DNA from: JALYOK01 sp031419835
GTDB lineage: Bacteria; Pseudomonadota; Gammaproteobacteria; Burkholderiales; JALYOK01
Assembly (NCBI GenBank): GCA_031419835.1
Contig: JANOLP010000294.1
Location: 1-6,658, forward strand
DNA length: 6,658 nucleotides
Reading direction: 5' to 3'
Every line of letters starts with the position of its first letter. The stretch's first letter is position 1. The notes under the pieces were generated by a model. That model saw only the letters and a list, made by a program, of their open reading frames with translations, did not search any database and was not told the origin of the DNA. Positions 1 through 5,500 of the stretch are shown piece after piece. The position numbers and the translations under genes were made by a program.

Positions 1-80
1 CTTTTGCGACGAAGCAATCTCGTATTTCGCGGCGGAAAAAATCGAGATTGCTTCGTCGCAAAAGCGCTCCTCGCGATGAC
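1..80. repeat. Inverted-repeat element, GATTGCTTCGTCGC family, cut at left edge
   Basis: Bases 1-22 and 43-64 are a perfect 22-bp inverted repeat around a 20-nt spacer. The right copy continues to base 80 and ends in GCGATGAC. Read on the minus strand, that copy begins GTCATCGCGAGGAGCG and runs into GCGACGAAGCAATC, a dispersed intergenic motif I recognise from many bacterial genomes. The left arm starts at base 1, so its matching GTCAT end probably lies outside the window. It sits about 60 nt upstream of the cupin gene start and codes for nothing evident. Confidence 0.85.
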
Positions 81-140
81 TAAATAGGTTTGTCTTCCGT
101 TCGAAATTTTGTCGCAATCTACAACCAGGCCTTGAATCTC

Positions 141-827
141 ATGAAATGCACATTTCGATTTGCCATTTTCCTGCTCTTGTTTGCGTCAATGCAATTGTTC
201 GCACAAGACGCGCCGGTGCCCATCGAGCAAGAACCACGGCATAAACTCGTCTTCGAAAACGAGTTCATTCGTATTTTCGATACGCGCATCCCAGTCGGTG
301 ACGTTTCGCAATTTCATATCCACAGTTTCGACAGTGCCTTCGTCTGCATCAACGGCGGTGAAACTCAATCGGAAGAACTCGGCAAACCGATTCAAAAGCG
401 GCCACCATTCAAAGCCGGCGATGTTTGGTATCGGCCGCATGCAACCGCGCCACTAACTCACCGCGTCAGCAATCTCGGCCAGACGGATTTTCGTGTGCTC
501 GATATTGAGTTGCGCCAAGCGCCTACAGAATCTGACGTCCCGATGGCGAAGTTACCGAAGGAATTCGTCTCGGTTCTGGAAAACGATCGTGTGCGCATCT
601 CGCGGCTGACGCTCATTCCCGGCGCAAAAACGCCGGAGCACAAGTTAACGCGGCGCGCGTTATTCGTAATCGTCCAAGCGAGCAAAGCGGTATTTAATTT
701 CCCGCGCGAGCGCCGTCTGACTGACTACGATCCCGGTGACCATTATTTTGCGCCGGCAAATCTGGAGCGATTCATCGGCAATTTCGGCGACAAGGAATTT
801 GAAGCAGTACAAATCGAAATTAAATAA
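141..827 (+). CDS. Secreted protein with two cupin-like modules
   Basis: The product is 228 aa and probably periplasmic. I chose the ATG at 141 because it places a signal peptide at the N-terminus: a short basic stretch (K2, R6), a hydrophobic core at about 7-20, and a likely signal peptidase I site after LFA21 before QDAPVP. There is no lipobox cysteine. The in-frame TTG at 90 would add 17 residues in front of this signal. The mature part reads as two related beta-rich halves: about 37-125 (VFENEFIRIFDTRIPVGD, then H59 and H61) and about 143-228 (VLENDRVRISRLTLIPGA, then H167). This is the RmlC-like cupin pattern. The first half has more candidate metal ligands (H59, H61, H100, H107) than the second. 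No substrate can be assigned. The SDR gene starts 24 nt downstream, so cotranscription is likely. Confidence 0.8.
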   Translation: MKCTFRFAIFLLLFASMQLFAQDAPVPIEQEPRHKLVFENEFIRIFDTRIPVGDVSQFHIHSFDSAFVCINGGETQSEELGKPIQKRPPFKAGDVWYRPHATAPLTHRVSNLGQTDFRVLDIELRQAPTESDVPMAKLPKEFVSVLENDRVRISRLTLIPGAKTPEHKLTRRALFVIVQASKAVFNFPRERRLTDYDPGDHYFAPANLERFIGNFGDKEFEAVQIEIK

Positions 828-851
828 CGAACGATTCATTTAGGAGCTTCC

Positions 852-1631
852 ATGAGCATCAAAAAACTATTCGACTTAAGCGGAAAAATCGCGCTAGTCA
901 CTGGCGGCTCGCGCGGACTCGGCTTACAAATGGCCGAAGGCCTGGGCGAAATGGGCGCGAAAATCGCGATCACTGCGCGCAAGAAAAATGAACTCGACGA
1001 AGCCGTCGCGCATCTTTCCGGCATGGGCATCGAAGCCTTTCCGCTGGTAACGGACCTGCAAGACCCCAGCGTCGCCGAGCCGACCGTTCTCGATGTCATC
1101 AAACGCTGGGGCAAGATCGATATCCTGGTTAACAATGCGGGAACGACTTGGGGTGCGCCGGCGGAAGATCATCCGCTTGATGCGTGGAACAAAGTCATGA
1201 ACCTCAATCTCACCTCGGTATTTTTGGTCAGCCAAGCCGTCGGCAAACACAGCATGATCCCGAACAGATACGGCCGTATCATCAACATCGCGTCGATCGC
1301 CGGCATGAAAGGCTCGATGCCCGACACGTTGCGCACCATCGCGTATAACGCCAGCAAAGGCGGCTTGGTGAACATGACGCGTGCGCTCGCGGCGGAATGG
1401 GGGCAATACAACATCACCGTCAACGCGATTTGCCCAGGATTTTTTCCGTCGAAAATGACCAAGGGTATATTCGAAATATTGGGGCAAGAAGGATTGACCA
1501 AGGGCGTGCCACTCGGCCGTGTCGGCGGGCCGGAAGATTTGAAAGGCGCATGCGTGTTGTTCGCGTCGGACGCGTCGCAGCAGATTACCGGGCAGTGTCT
1601 TGCCGTGGATGGCGGCGTGATGGCGGTGTAG
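852..1631 (+). CDS. Short-chain dehydrogenase/reductase (classical SDR, FabG/RhlG-like)
   Basis: This is a 259-aa cytosolic NAD(P)H-dependent oxidoreductase of the usual classical SDR length. Visible motifs are the Rossmann glycine motif TGGSRGLG (17-24), D68, NNAG (94-97), and the catalytic set N119, S148, Y165 and K169 (YNASK). PG then leads into the substrate loop, and the C-terminus is AVDGGVMAV. Basic residues R21 and R43 near the adenosine pocket suggest NADPH rather than NADH. NNAGTTWGA, the KVMNLNLTSVF stretch and PGFFPSKMT resemble the RhlG branch, 3-ketoacyl reductases related to FabG. Other substrates, such as gluconate or hydroxyacyl-CoA, cannot be excluded. The start is well supported: AGGAG at 842-846 lies 5 nt before the ATG. 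The gene follows the cupin gene closely and is followed by a repeat-rich gap. Confidence 0.93.
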   Translation: MSIKKLFDLSGKIALVTGGSRGLGLQMAEGLGEMGAKIAITARKKNELDEAVAHLSGMGIEAFPLVTDLQDPSVAEPTVLDVIKRWGKIDILVNNAGTTWGAPAEDHPLDAWNKVMNLNLTSVFLVSQAVGKHSMIPNRYGRIINIASIAGMKGSMPDTLRTIAYNASKGGLVNMTRALAAEWGQYNITVNAICPGFFPSKMTKGIFEILGQEGLTKGVPLGRVGGPEDLKGACVLFASDASQQITGQCLAVDGGVMAV

Positions 1632-1639
1632 TGAAATCC

Positions 1640-1734
1640 CTTCTCCCCTCGGGGGAGAAGGTTAGGATGAGGGGCAAGCGTCAATAGTTGCCGCCGGACC
1701 CTCACCCTAGCCCTCTCCCTCACGAGGGAGAGGG
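1640..1734. repeat. Two inverted copies of a CCCTCACCCTA / CTCTCCC hairpin repeat
   Basis: Copy 1 is a hairpin with a 9-bp stem (1640-1648 with 1652-1660, loop TCG) followed by GTTAGGATGAGGG. Copy 2, inverted, is CCCTCACCCTAG followed by a hairpin with a 10-bp stem (1711-1720 with 1725-1734, loop CACG). The copies also pair with each other: 1653-1673 and 1699-1719 match at 18 of 21 positions, and the mismatches can form G-U pairs in RNA. The conserved tails face inward and the hairpins outward. The A-run at 1736-1743 is on the wrong side for a plus-strand terminator. This fills most of the gap between the SDR gene and the thioesterase operon. Confidence 0.85.
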
Positions 1735-1794
1735 GAAAAAAAAGCGCCGCTCGAATTCATCAAACGCTGTCACCTTATCGCCCGCTTCCTAGCA

Positions 1795-2220
1795 ATGCTA
1801 AACGACCAACAACCAACATCACAAGACCTCAAGGATATCCTTCAGCAAACACCCTTCGGAAAACTCTATGGCTTCCAACTCGTTTCCCATGGAGATGGCG
1901 AATGTATCCTCAGAGTGCCATTTTCAAAAGACACGGAGCGCCCCGGCGGCATCGTCGCCGGGCCGGTTTACATCGCATGCGTTGATGTCGCGATGTGGCT
2001 GGCGATCATGACTAAGCTTGGTACGGATGTTCAGACCGTCACCACCGAACTCAACTCAACGTTTTTAAGCTCGGCGAAAGAAGAAGAAATTATCGGCAGC
2101 GCAACCATTCTAAAACTTGGCAAAACGCAAATCTTCGGCACGGCCGAATGCCGTACCAATAGTGGTAAATTACTCACCTACCACACCATCAGCTACGCGC
2201 GAATTTCAGAGAAAAAATGA
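1795..2220 (+). CDS. PaaI-like hotdog thioesterase, divergent AGP motif
   Basis: This is a 141-aa single hotdog-domain protein, probably an acyl-CoA thioesterase acting in the cytosol. The fold shows as a short N-terminal helix, GFQLVSHGDGECILRVPF strands (26-43), the central helix around 53-72, and the VTTELNSTFLSSA strand (82-94). In the PaaI family the central helix normally begins with HGG and carries an Asp nine residues after the His. Here the aligned stretch is AGPVYIACVDVAMW (55-68), so the His position is A55 and the Asp is D64. I recall RPGG..SGP variants as a recurring subfamily, so this need not mean loss of activity. No clear Shine-Dalgarno precedes the ATG at 1795. It overlaps the next gene by ATGA (2217-2220), which implies translational coupling. 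An exact acyl substrate cannot be read from sequence. Confidence 0.88.
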   Translation: MLNDQQPTSQDLKDILQQTPFGKLYGFQLVSHGDGECILRVPFSKDTERPGGIVAGPVYIACVDVAMWLAIMTKLGTDVQTVTTELNSTFLSSAKEEEIIGSATILKLGKTQIFGTAECRTNSGKLLTYHTISYARISEKK

Positions 2221-2618
2221 CTGGACGCATCTTCGGCCTCACTATCCCATTCGGCGACTACGTCGGCATTGAGCCCCTTGAGCAAGGAGATGGCTTCGTG
2301 CGGACGGCGCTGGAAATAAAACCGGAACTGATGAATAGTTGGGGCGTCGCCCACGGCGGCGCGGTGATGACCTTACTCGATCTCACGCTCGGCATGGCGG
2401 CTCGATCAGTCGACATGCGCTCGAACGGATCGATCACCGTCGAGCTTAAAGTCAATTTCATCAAAGCTGCAACGGGTCGCATTCACGCCGAAGGTCGCGC
2501 CACGCGCGCCGGAAAATCGCTGGTGTTCTGCGAAGGTGAAGTGCGCGATGTCGATGAGAATCTTTGCGCCAAAGCCACCGGCACGTTCAAATTATTGTTG
2601 CCGAGAAACTCAGAATGA
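2217..2618 (+). CDS. PaaI family acyl-CoA thioesterase (canonical hotdog motif)
   Basis: This is a 133-aa hotdog-fold thioesterase, expected to hydrolyse an acyl- or aryl-CoA thioester in the cytosol, usually as a dimer or tetramer. It has the full family signature: N40, then H46-G47-G48 opening the central helix, and D55 in LLDLTLG. A GSITVELKVNFIKAA strand (71-85) follows, then GRIHAEGRATRAGKSLVFCEGEV, the usual second half. It parallels the upstream protein along its length (VxxELxxxFxxxA in both), but that protein lacks the HGG. The two may be an old tandem duplication and could assemble together, which is inference. Its start codon lies within the ATGA overlap with the upstream gene, and its own stop overlaps the next ATG (2615-2618). 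Confidence 0.93.
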   Translation: MTGRIFGLTIPFGDYVGIEPLEQGDGFVRTALEIKPELMNSWGVAHGGAVMTLLDLTLGMAARSVDMRSNGSITVELKVNFIKAATGRIHAEGRATRAGKSLVFCEGEVRDVDENLCAKATGTFKLLLPRNSE

Positions 2619-3736
2619 CGCGTCCTCCAGCCCGCATCGGCGATCCGCTCAGCGCCGTCGATACGCCGGCGCTAATCATCGACCTTGAAGCGTTCGAGTT
2701 TAACTTGCGGCGATTGCCGGAATCGCTGATCGGCAAACCCGTGCGCATTCGGCCGCACGCGAAAACGCACAAATCGCCGATCATCGCGCTCAAACAAATC
2801 GAGTTGGGCGCGGTCGGCGTGTGCTGTCAAAAAGTCAGTGAAGCCGAGGCGTTGGTTTATGGCGGCGTGAAAGATGTGCTCGTTAGTAACGAAATCATCG
2901 GCGCGCAAAAATTGGAACGCCTCGCCGCGTTGACGAAACTCGCCAAGATCGGCGTGTGCGTCGACGATCTTAGTAACGTGCGCGATATCGCGCTCGTCGC
3001 CGCGCGCCAAAACGCCAAACTTGACGTATACGTGGAAATTGATGTCGGCACATTTCGCTGCGGCGTAACGCCGGGCGAAGCGGCCGTTACGCTCGCGAAG
3101 GAAATCAACGTCAGCAAACATTTACGCTTTGCCGGATTGCATGCCTATCACGGCGCCGCACAACATCAGCGCACCCATGCTGCCCGCAGCGCCAGTATCC
3201 ATGCGGCTTCTGAGCATGCCATCGCCACGAGGCAAGCACTGCAAGGCGCCGGGCTCGATTGCCCCATCATCACTGGTGCCGGGACCGGAACCTATTTATT
3301 TGAAGCCGCAAGCAAGGTTTACAACGAAATCCAACCGGGCTCTTATATTTTCATGGATGCCGATTATGGCCGCAATCACGGTGAAGGCGGCGCGCCGGTT
3401 TCCGAATTTCGCCAAAGCTTGTTTGTGTGGGCGACGGTGATGAGCCGGCCGACATCCGATCGCGCGGTGGTCGACGCGGGATTGAAAGCGCTGAGTGTCG
3501 ATTCCGGTATGCCGCTCGTGGCCGATTTACGCGGCGTTGAGTATGCGCGCGCGTCGGACGAACATGGAGTATTACTGATCAAAGATGGCGAAACGAAAAT
3601 CGCGCTGGGAGAGAAGATTCGCCTAACACCGGGCCATTGCGACCCGACGGTGAACATGCACGATTGGTACGTCGGCGTGCGCAATAGTGTCGTCGAGCAG
3701 CTATGGCCGATCACCGCGCGCGGCGCGATGTTTTAA
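2615..3736 (+). CDS. D-threonine aldolase-type PLP enzyme (fold type III)
   Basis: The product is 373 aa, close to the roughly 380 aa of bacterial D-threonine aldolases. It should cleave D-threonine or a related D-3-hydroxy amino acid to glycine (or glyoxylate-derived products) and an aldehyde. The N-terminal alanine-racemase-like barrel begins GDPLSAVDTPALIIDL (9-24) and contains RPHAKTHK (46-53), where K50 should hold PLP. ICCQKVSEAE-like and GAGTGT segments follow. The C-terminal domain ends PGHCDPTVNMHDWY. H341 and D343 match the metal-binding His/Asp pair of Alcaligenes D-threonine aldolase, whereas related D-serine dehydratases use His and Cys. D-3-hydroxyaspartate aldolase (BhcC-like) has the same layout and cannot be excluded. 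I use the ATG at 2615 because it forms an ATGA overlap with the thioesterase stop. The in-frame ATG at 2564 would overlap that gene deeply. Confidence 0.9.
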   Translation: MTRPPARIGDPLSAVDTPALIIDLEAFEFNLRRLPESLIGKPVRIRPHAKTHKSPIIALKQIELGAVGVCCQKVSEAEALVYGGVKDVLVSNEIIGAQKLERLAALTKLAKIGVCVDDLSNVRDIALVAARQNAKLDVYVEIDVGTFRCGVTPGEAAVTLAKEINVSKHLRFAGLHAYHGAAQHQRTHAARSASIHAASEHAIATRQALQGAGLDCPIITGAGTGTYLFEAASKVYNEIQPGSYIFMDADYGRNHGEGGAPVSEFRQSLFVWATVMSRPTSDRAVVDAGLKALSVDSGMPLVADLRGVEYARASDEHGVLLIKDGETKIALGEKIRLTPGHCDPTVNMHDWYVGVRNSVVEQLWPITARGAMF

Positions 3737-3742
3737 TTTGAT

Positions 3743-3772
3743 GGTGGATCCGCTCCGCTTGATCCACCCTAC
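3743..3772 (-). repeat. REP-like hairpin with GTAG foot (GGTGGATC family)
   Basis: Read on the minus strand this is GTAG (3772-3769) followed by a hairpin with an 8-bp perfect stem, GGTGGATC at 3768-3761 pairing with GATCCACC at 3750-3743, and a 10-nt loop. A GTAG tetranucleotide at the foot of a hairpin is the layout of REP elements recognised by RAYT-type Y1 transposases. It is a single copy, 7 nt after the stop of the aldolase gene, so it could also affect the 3' end of that transcript. Confidence 0.75.
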
Positions 3773-3783
3773 TCCGTCTCCTC

Positions 3784-3867
3784 TTGTCATTCCCGCGCAG
3801 GCGGGAATCCATAGCGTCCGTGAAATGAGAAAGGCAAAACGGATTCCCGCCTGCGCGGGAATGACAA
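3784..3867. repeat. 27-bp perfect inverted repeat built from two dRS3-like ATTCCC motifs
   Basis: Arms 3784-3810 and 3841-3867 are perfectly complementary over 27 nt, with a 30-nt spacer. Each arm holds a 20-mer of the form ATTCCC-8N-GGGAAT (3789-3808 and 3843-3862), itself a hairpin with stem CCCGC/GCGGG. This matches the layout of the Neisseria dRS3 element and of similar repeats I recognise in many proteobacteria. The outer ends read TTGTCAT inward. It lies between convergent genes. The rest of the gap, 3868-3981, holds nothing I can recognise. Confidence 0.85.
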
Positions 3868-3981
3868 ATTGGCAATTTGAACGCAATCGAAATATAACCA
3901 CGCCAGCAGGCCCATCTAGCTTGCCTCGCGGCACGACACGCCCGGAAAGCCGCACCAATACAACCTTCCAGCAATGCTGCT

Positions 3982-4983
3982 CTAAACCAACTTCACCAAC
4001 TGCTTCCCAAAGTTCTCACCCTTAAGCATACCGATAAATGCCTTCGGCGCGCTCTCGATACCCTCACTCATCGTCTCGTGATATTTCATCTTGCCTTGTT
4101 TTATCATTCCACCGATATTGGCAAACGCAGTCGGCCATTTATCCAAATGATCCGTGACGATGAAGCCGCGCAACATGGTGCGATTGACCAGCAACGAGCG
4201 CAATAGGCGAATGCCTTTCGGATCGGCGTCGTTGTATTCGGAAATCATGCCGCACAGCGCGATCCGCGAGAACGCGTTGAGGCGCGACAGCACGGTGTCC
4301 ATCACTTCACCGCCGACGTTTTCGAAATAAGCATCGACGCCGTTCGGCACGGCGGCTTTGAAATCTTCGCGCAAGTTACCCGCTTTGTAATCAACGCAGG
4401 CATCGAAGCCCAATTCTTTCACGACGTAATCGCATTTCGCTTTACCGCCGGCAATACCGATGACGCGGCAACCCTTGGCTTTCGCCAACTGACCAACCAC
4501 GCTACCAACTGCGCCGGACGCCGCGGAAACAGCGACGGTCTCGCCCGCTTTCGGTTGCATGAATTCGTTCAAGCCAATCCACGCCGTCGCGCCAGGCATG
4601 CCAAGAATCCCGACGTAATAGGATAACGGCGCGAGCTTAGGATCGACCTTCATCAGACCTTCGCCGTTGCTGATTGCGTATTGTTGCCAACCCGTCATGG
4701 TGACGACATAATCGCCCACGTTAAATTTGGGATGTTTCGATTCGATCACTTCGGCCACCGTGCCACCGGTCATGACTTCGTTGAGCTCTTGATATTTGGT
4801 GTACGACTTCACCGCGTTCATCCGGCCGCGCATATAGGGGTCGAGAGACAGGTAATGATTTTTCACCAGCAGCTCGCCCTCTTTTGGGCTTGCTACCGAT
4901 GTTTGCACGATTTTGAAATTGCTTTCCGATGCCCAACCTTCGGGACGGCTAGCTAGTAGCACTTGCGTATTTTGCGTTGGCAT
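3982..4983 (-). CDS. CurA-type NADP-dependent oxidoreductase (zinc-free MDR)
   Basis: This is a 333-aa medium-chain dehydrogenase/reductase of the CurA/YncB and prostaglandin (leukotriene B4 12-hydroxydehydrogenase) reductase branch. Members reduce the alpha,beta double bond of enones with NADPH in the cytosol. The order is a GroES-like N-terminal domain with the family signature LSLDPYMRGRM (45-55), then MTGGTVAEVIES (71-82), then a Rossmann domain with AASGAVGS (154-161) and IGIAGGKAK (175-183), where K183 is placed to contact the NADP phosphate. No zinc-ligand set of alcohol dehydrogenases is visible, as expected. GGAGG on the minus strand (4997-4993) lies 9 nt before the ATG and supports the start. 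It diverges from the DUF1330-like gene across 72 nt and converges on the aldolase gene. Physiological substrate is unknown; detoxification of enals or enones is a reasonable guess. Confidence 0.92.
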   Translation of the reverse strand: MPTQNTQVLLASRPEGWASESNFKIVQTSVASPKEGELLVKNHYLSLDPYMRGRMNAVKSYTKYQELNEVMTGGTVAEVIESKHPKFNVGDYVVTMTGWQQYAISNGEGLMKVDPKLAPLSYYVGILGMPGATAWIGLNEFMQPKAGETVAVSAASGAVGSVVGQLAKAKGCRVIGIAGGKAKCDYVVKELGFDACVDYKAGNLREDFKAAVPNGVDAYFENVGGEVMDTVLSRLNAFSRIALCGMISEYNDADPKGIRLLRSLLVNRTMLRGFIVTDHLDKWPTAFANIGGMIKQGKMKYHETMSEGIESAPKAFIGMLKGENFGKQLVKLV

Positions 4984-5031
4984 TGTGGGTTTCCTCCGAG
5001 GGTAAAGACCTGCTGGTTATGGCATAATCTC

Positions 5032-5053
5032 ACATTCTCGAATGTTAACATTC
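5032..5053. promoter_or_regulatory. Operator-like array of three alternating ACATTC half-sites
   Basis: ACATTC at 5032-5037, its complement GAATGT at 5040-5045, and ACATTC at 5048-5053 begin exactly 8 nt apart. They form two overlapping dyads: ACATTC-TC-GAATGT and the perfect 14-bp palindrome GAATGTTAACATTC (5040-5053). The array lies in the divergent gap between the CurA-type gene and the DUF1330-like gene, ending 2 nt before the latter's ATG. A weak -10-like CATAAT at 5023-5028 lies just upstream, with no convincing -35. This arrangement suits a repressor site, but no regulator gene is in view. Confidence 0.5.
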
Positions 5054-5055
5054 TT

Positions 5056-5406
5056 ATGGTTTACGCTCTCAACGTATTCACGCTTATCCCCGGCAAAGAG
5101 GAACAGTACAAGGAATACAGTGTTAAGGTCGGCAAGATCATTTACGGTTATGGCGGCAAGGTTGTCGCGTCGGGTCACGATCCGATTCGGCACATGCATG
5201 GCGATATCAAGCGGCAAATTTTTATCGTCGTTGAGTTCCCCAGTGAAGCGGTTTTCCAGAAAATGATCGATGATATGGACCGCGACAATATCCATCATCT
5301 GCGTGAAACAGCGTGCAAAGATTACATCTGGACGCTGTATCAGCCGTGGGATATGCGGGCTTGGGTGAAGGAAGCGCCTGTTAATAAACCAACCATGTCA
5401 TCCTGA
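5056..5406 (+). CDS. Small DUF1330-like protein (ferredoxin-like alpha+beta fold)
   Basis: The product is 116 aa with no signal peptide and is likely cytosolic. YALNVFTLIPGKEEQYKEYS, then KIIYGYGGKVVASG and FIVVEFPSEAVFQKMIDD, match the DUF1330 pattern: strand, helix, strand with a GG turn, strand with EFPS, helix. Such domains form dimeric alpha/beta barrels. No catalytic function is established, so none is assigned. I chose the ATG at 5056; the in-frame ATG at 4963 would run inside the divergent oxidoreductase gene. No Shine-Dalgarno is visible, because the 14 nt before the start are a palindrome. The last codons (M-S-S) and the TGA stop lie inside the inverted repeat that begins at 5395, so the native C-terminus may have been altered by that element. 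The kinase gene starts 94 nt downstream. Confidence 0.82.
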   Translation: MVYALNVFTLIPGKEEQYKEYSVKVGKIIYGYGGKVVASGHDPIRHMHGDIKRQIFIVVEFPSEAVFQKMIDDMDRDNIHHLRETACKDYIWTLYQPWDMRAWVKEAPVNKPTMSS

Positions 5407-5475
5407 ACGAAGTGAAGGATCTGCTTTTTTCGGCGCGTATTAATAGCAGATCCTTCACTTCGTTCAGGATGACAT
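5395..5475. repeat. 31-bp perfect inverted repeat, GTCATCCTGAACGAAG family
   Basis: Arms 5395-5425 and 5445-5475 are perfectly complementary over 31 nt with a 19-nt spacer. Each arm contains a smaller hairpin, ATCCT...AGGAT (5400-5420 in the left arm), with a tandem G-A mismatch, two further pairs and a GAA loop. The motif is one of the commonest dispersed intergenic repeats in bacteria. The left arm overlaps the end of the DUF1330-like gene and contains its TGA (5404-5406). The right arm ends 25 nt before the kinase start. Confidence 0.88.
5400..5430 (+). terminator. Possible intrinsic terminator inside the repeat
   Basis: The hairpin at 5400-5420 is followed by CTGC and six T (5425-5430). 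This would suit termination after the DUF1330-like gene, but the stem is interrupted by mismatches, the T-run starts 4 nt late, and the longer 31-bp fold competes with it. Confidence 0.3.
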
Positions 5476-5500
5476 AACAAGAAAGTGAACGACTAAAACC

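Noticed and set aside
90..140. Upstream TTG start for the cupin gene
   Set aside because: It would bury the signal peptide behind 17 extra residues; the ATG at 141 gives a standard signal peptide.
81..140. Promoter for the cupin gene
   Set aside because: Only poor -35/-10 matches are visible (such as TTGTCT at 90-95), with no suitable -10 at the right spacing.
924..1723. Long minus-strand open frames opposite the SDR gene
   Set aside because: The plus frame has complete SDR motifs and a strong ribosome binding site; the minus frames show no family features.
1711..1743. Intrinsic terminator after the SDR gene (hairpin plus homopolymer)
   Set aside because: The homopolymer is A on the plus strand, and on the minus strand the T-run precedes the hairpin, so it fits neither direction.
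2564..2614. Longer N-terminus for the D-threonine-aldolase-type protein from the ATG at 2564
   Set aside because: It overlaps the thioesterase by more than 50 nt, whereas the ATG at 2615 gives an ATGA coupling and the usual family length.
3687..4025. Open frames on both strands across the gap after the aldolase gene
   Set aside because: They read VIPAQAGI and ACAGMT-like peptides, which are translations of the ATTCCCGC repeat, a common false gene call.
4963..5055. Longer N-terminus for the DUF1330-like protein from the ATG at 4963
   Set aside because: It starts inside the divergent oxidoreductase gene, crosses the operator-like array, and the added residues do not resemble the family.
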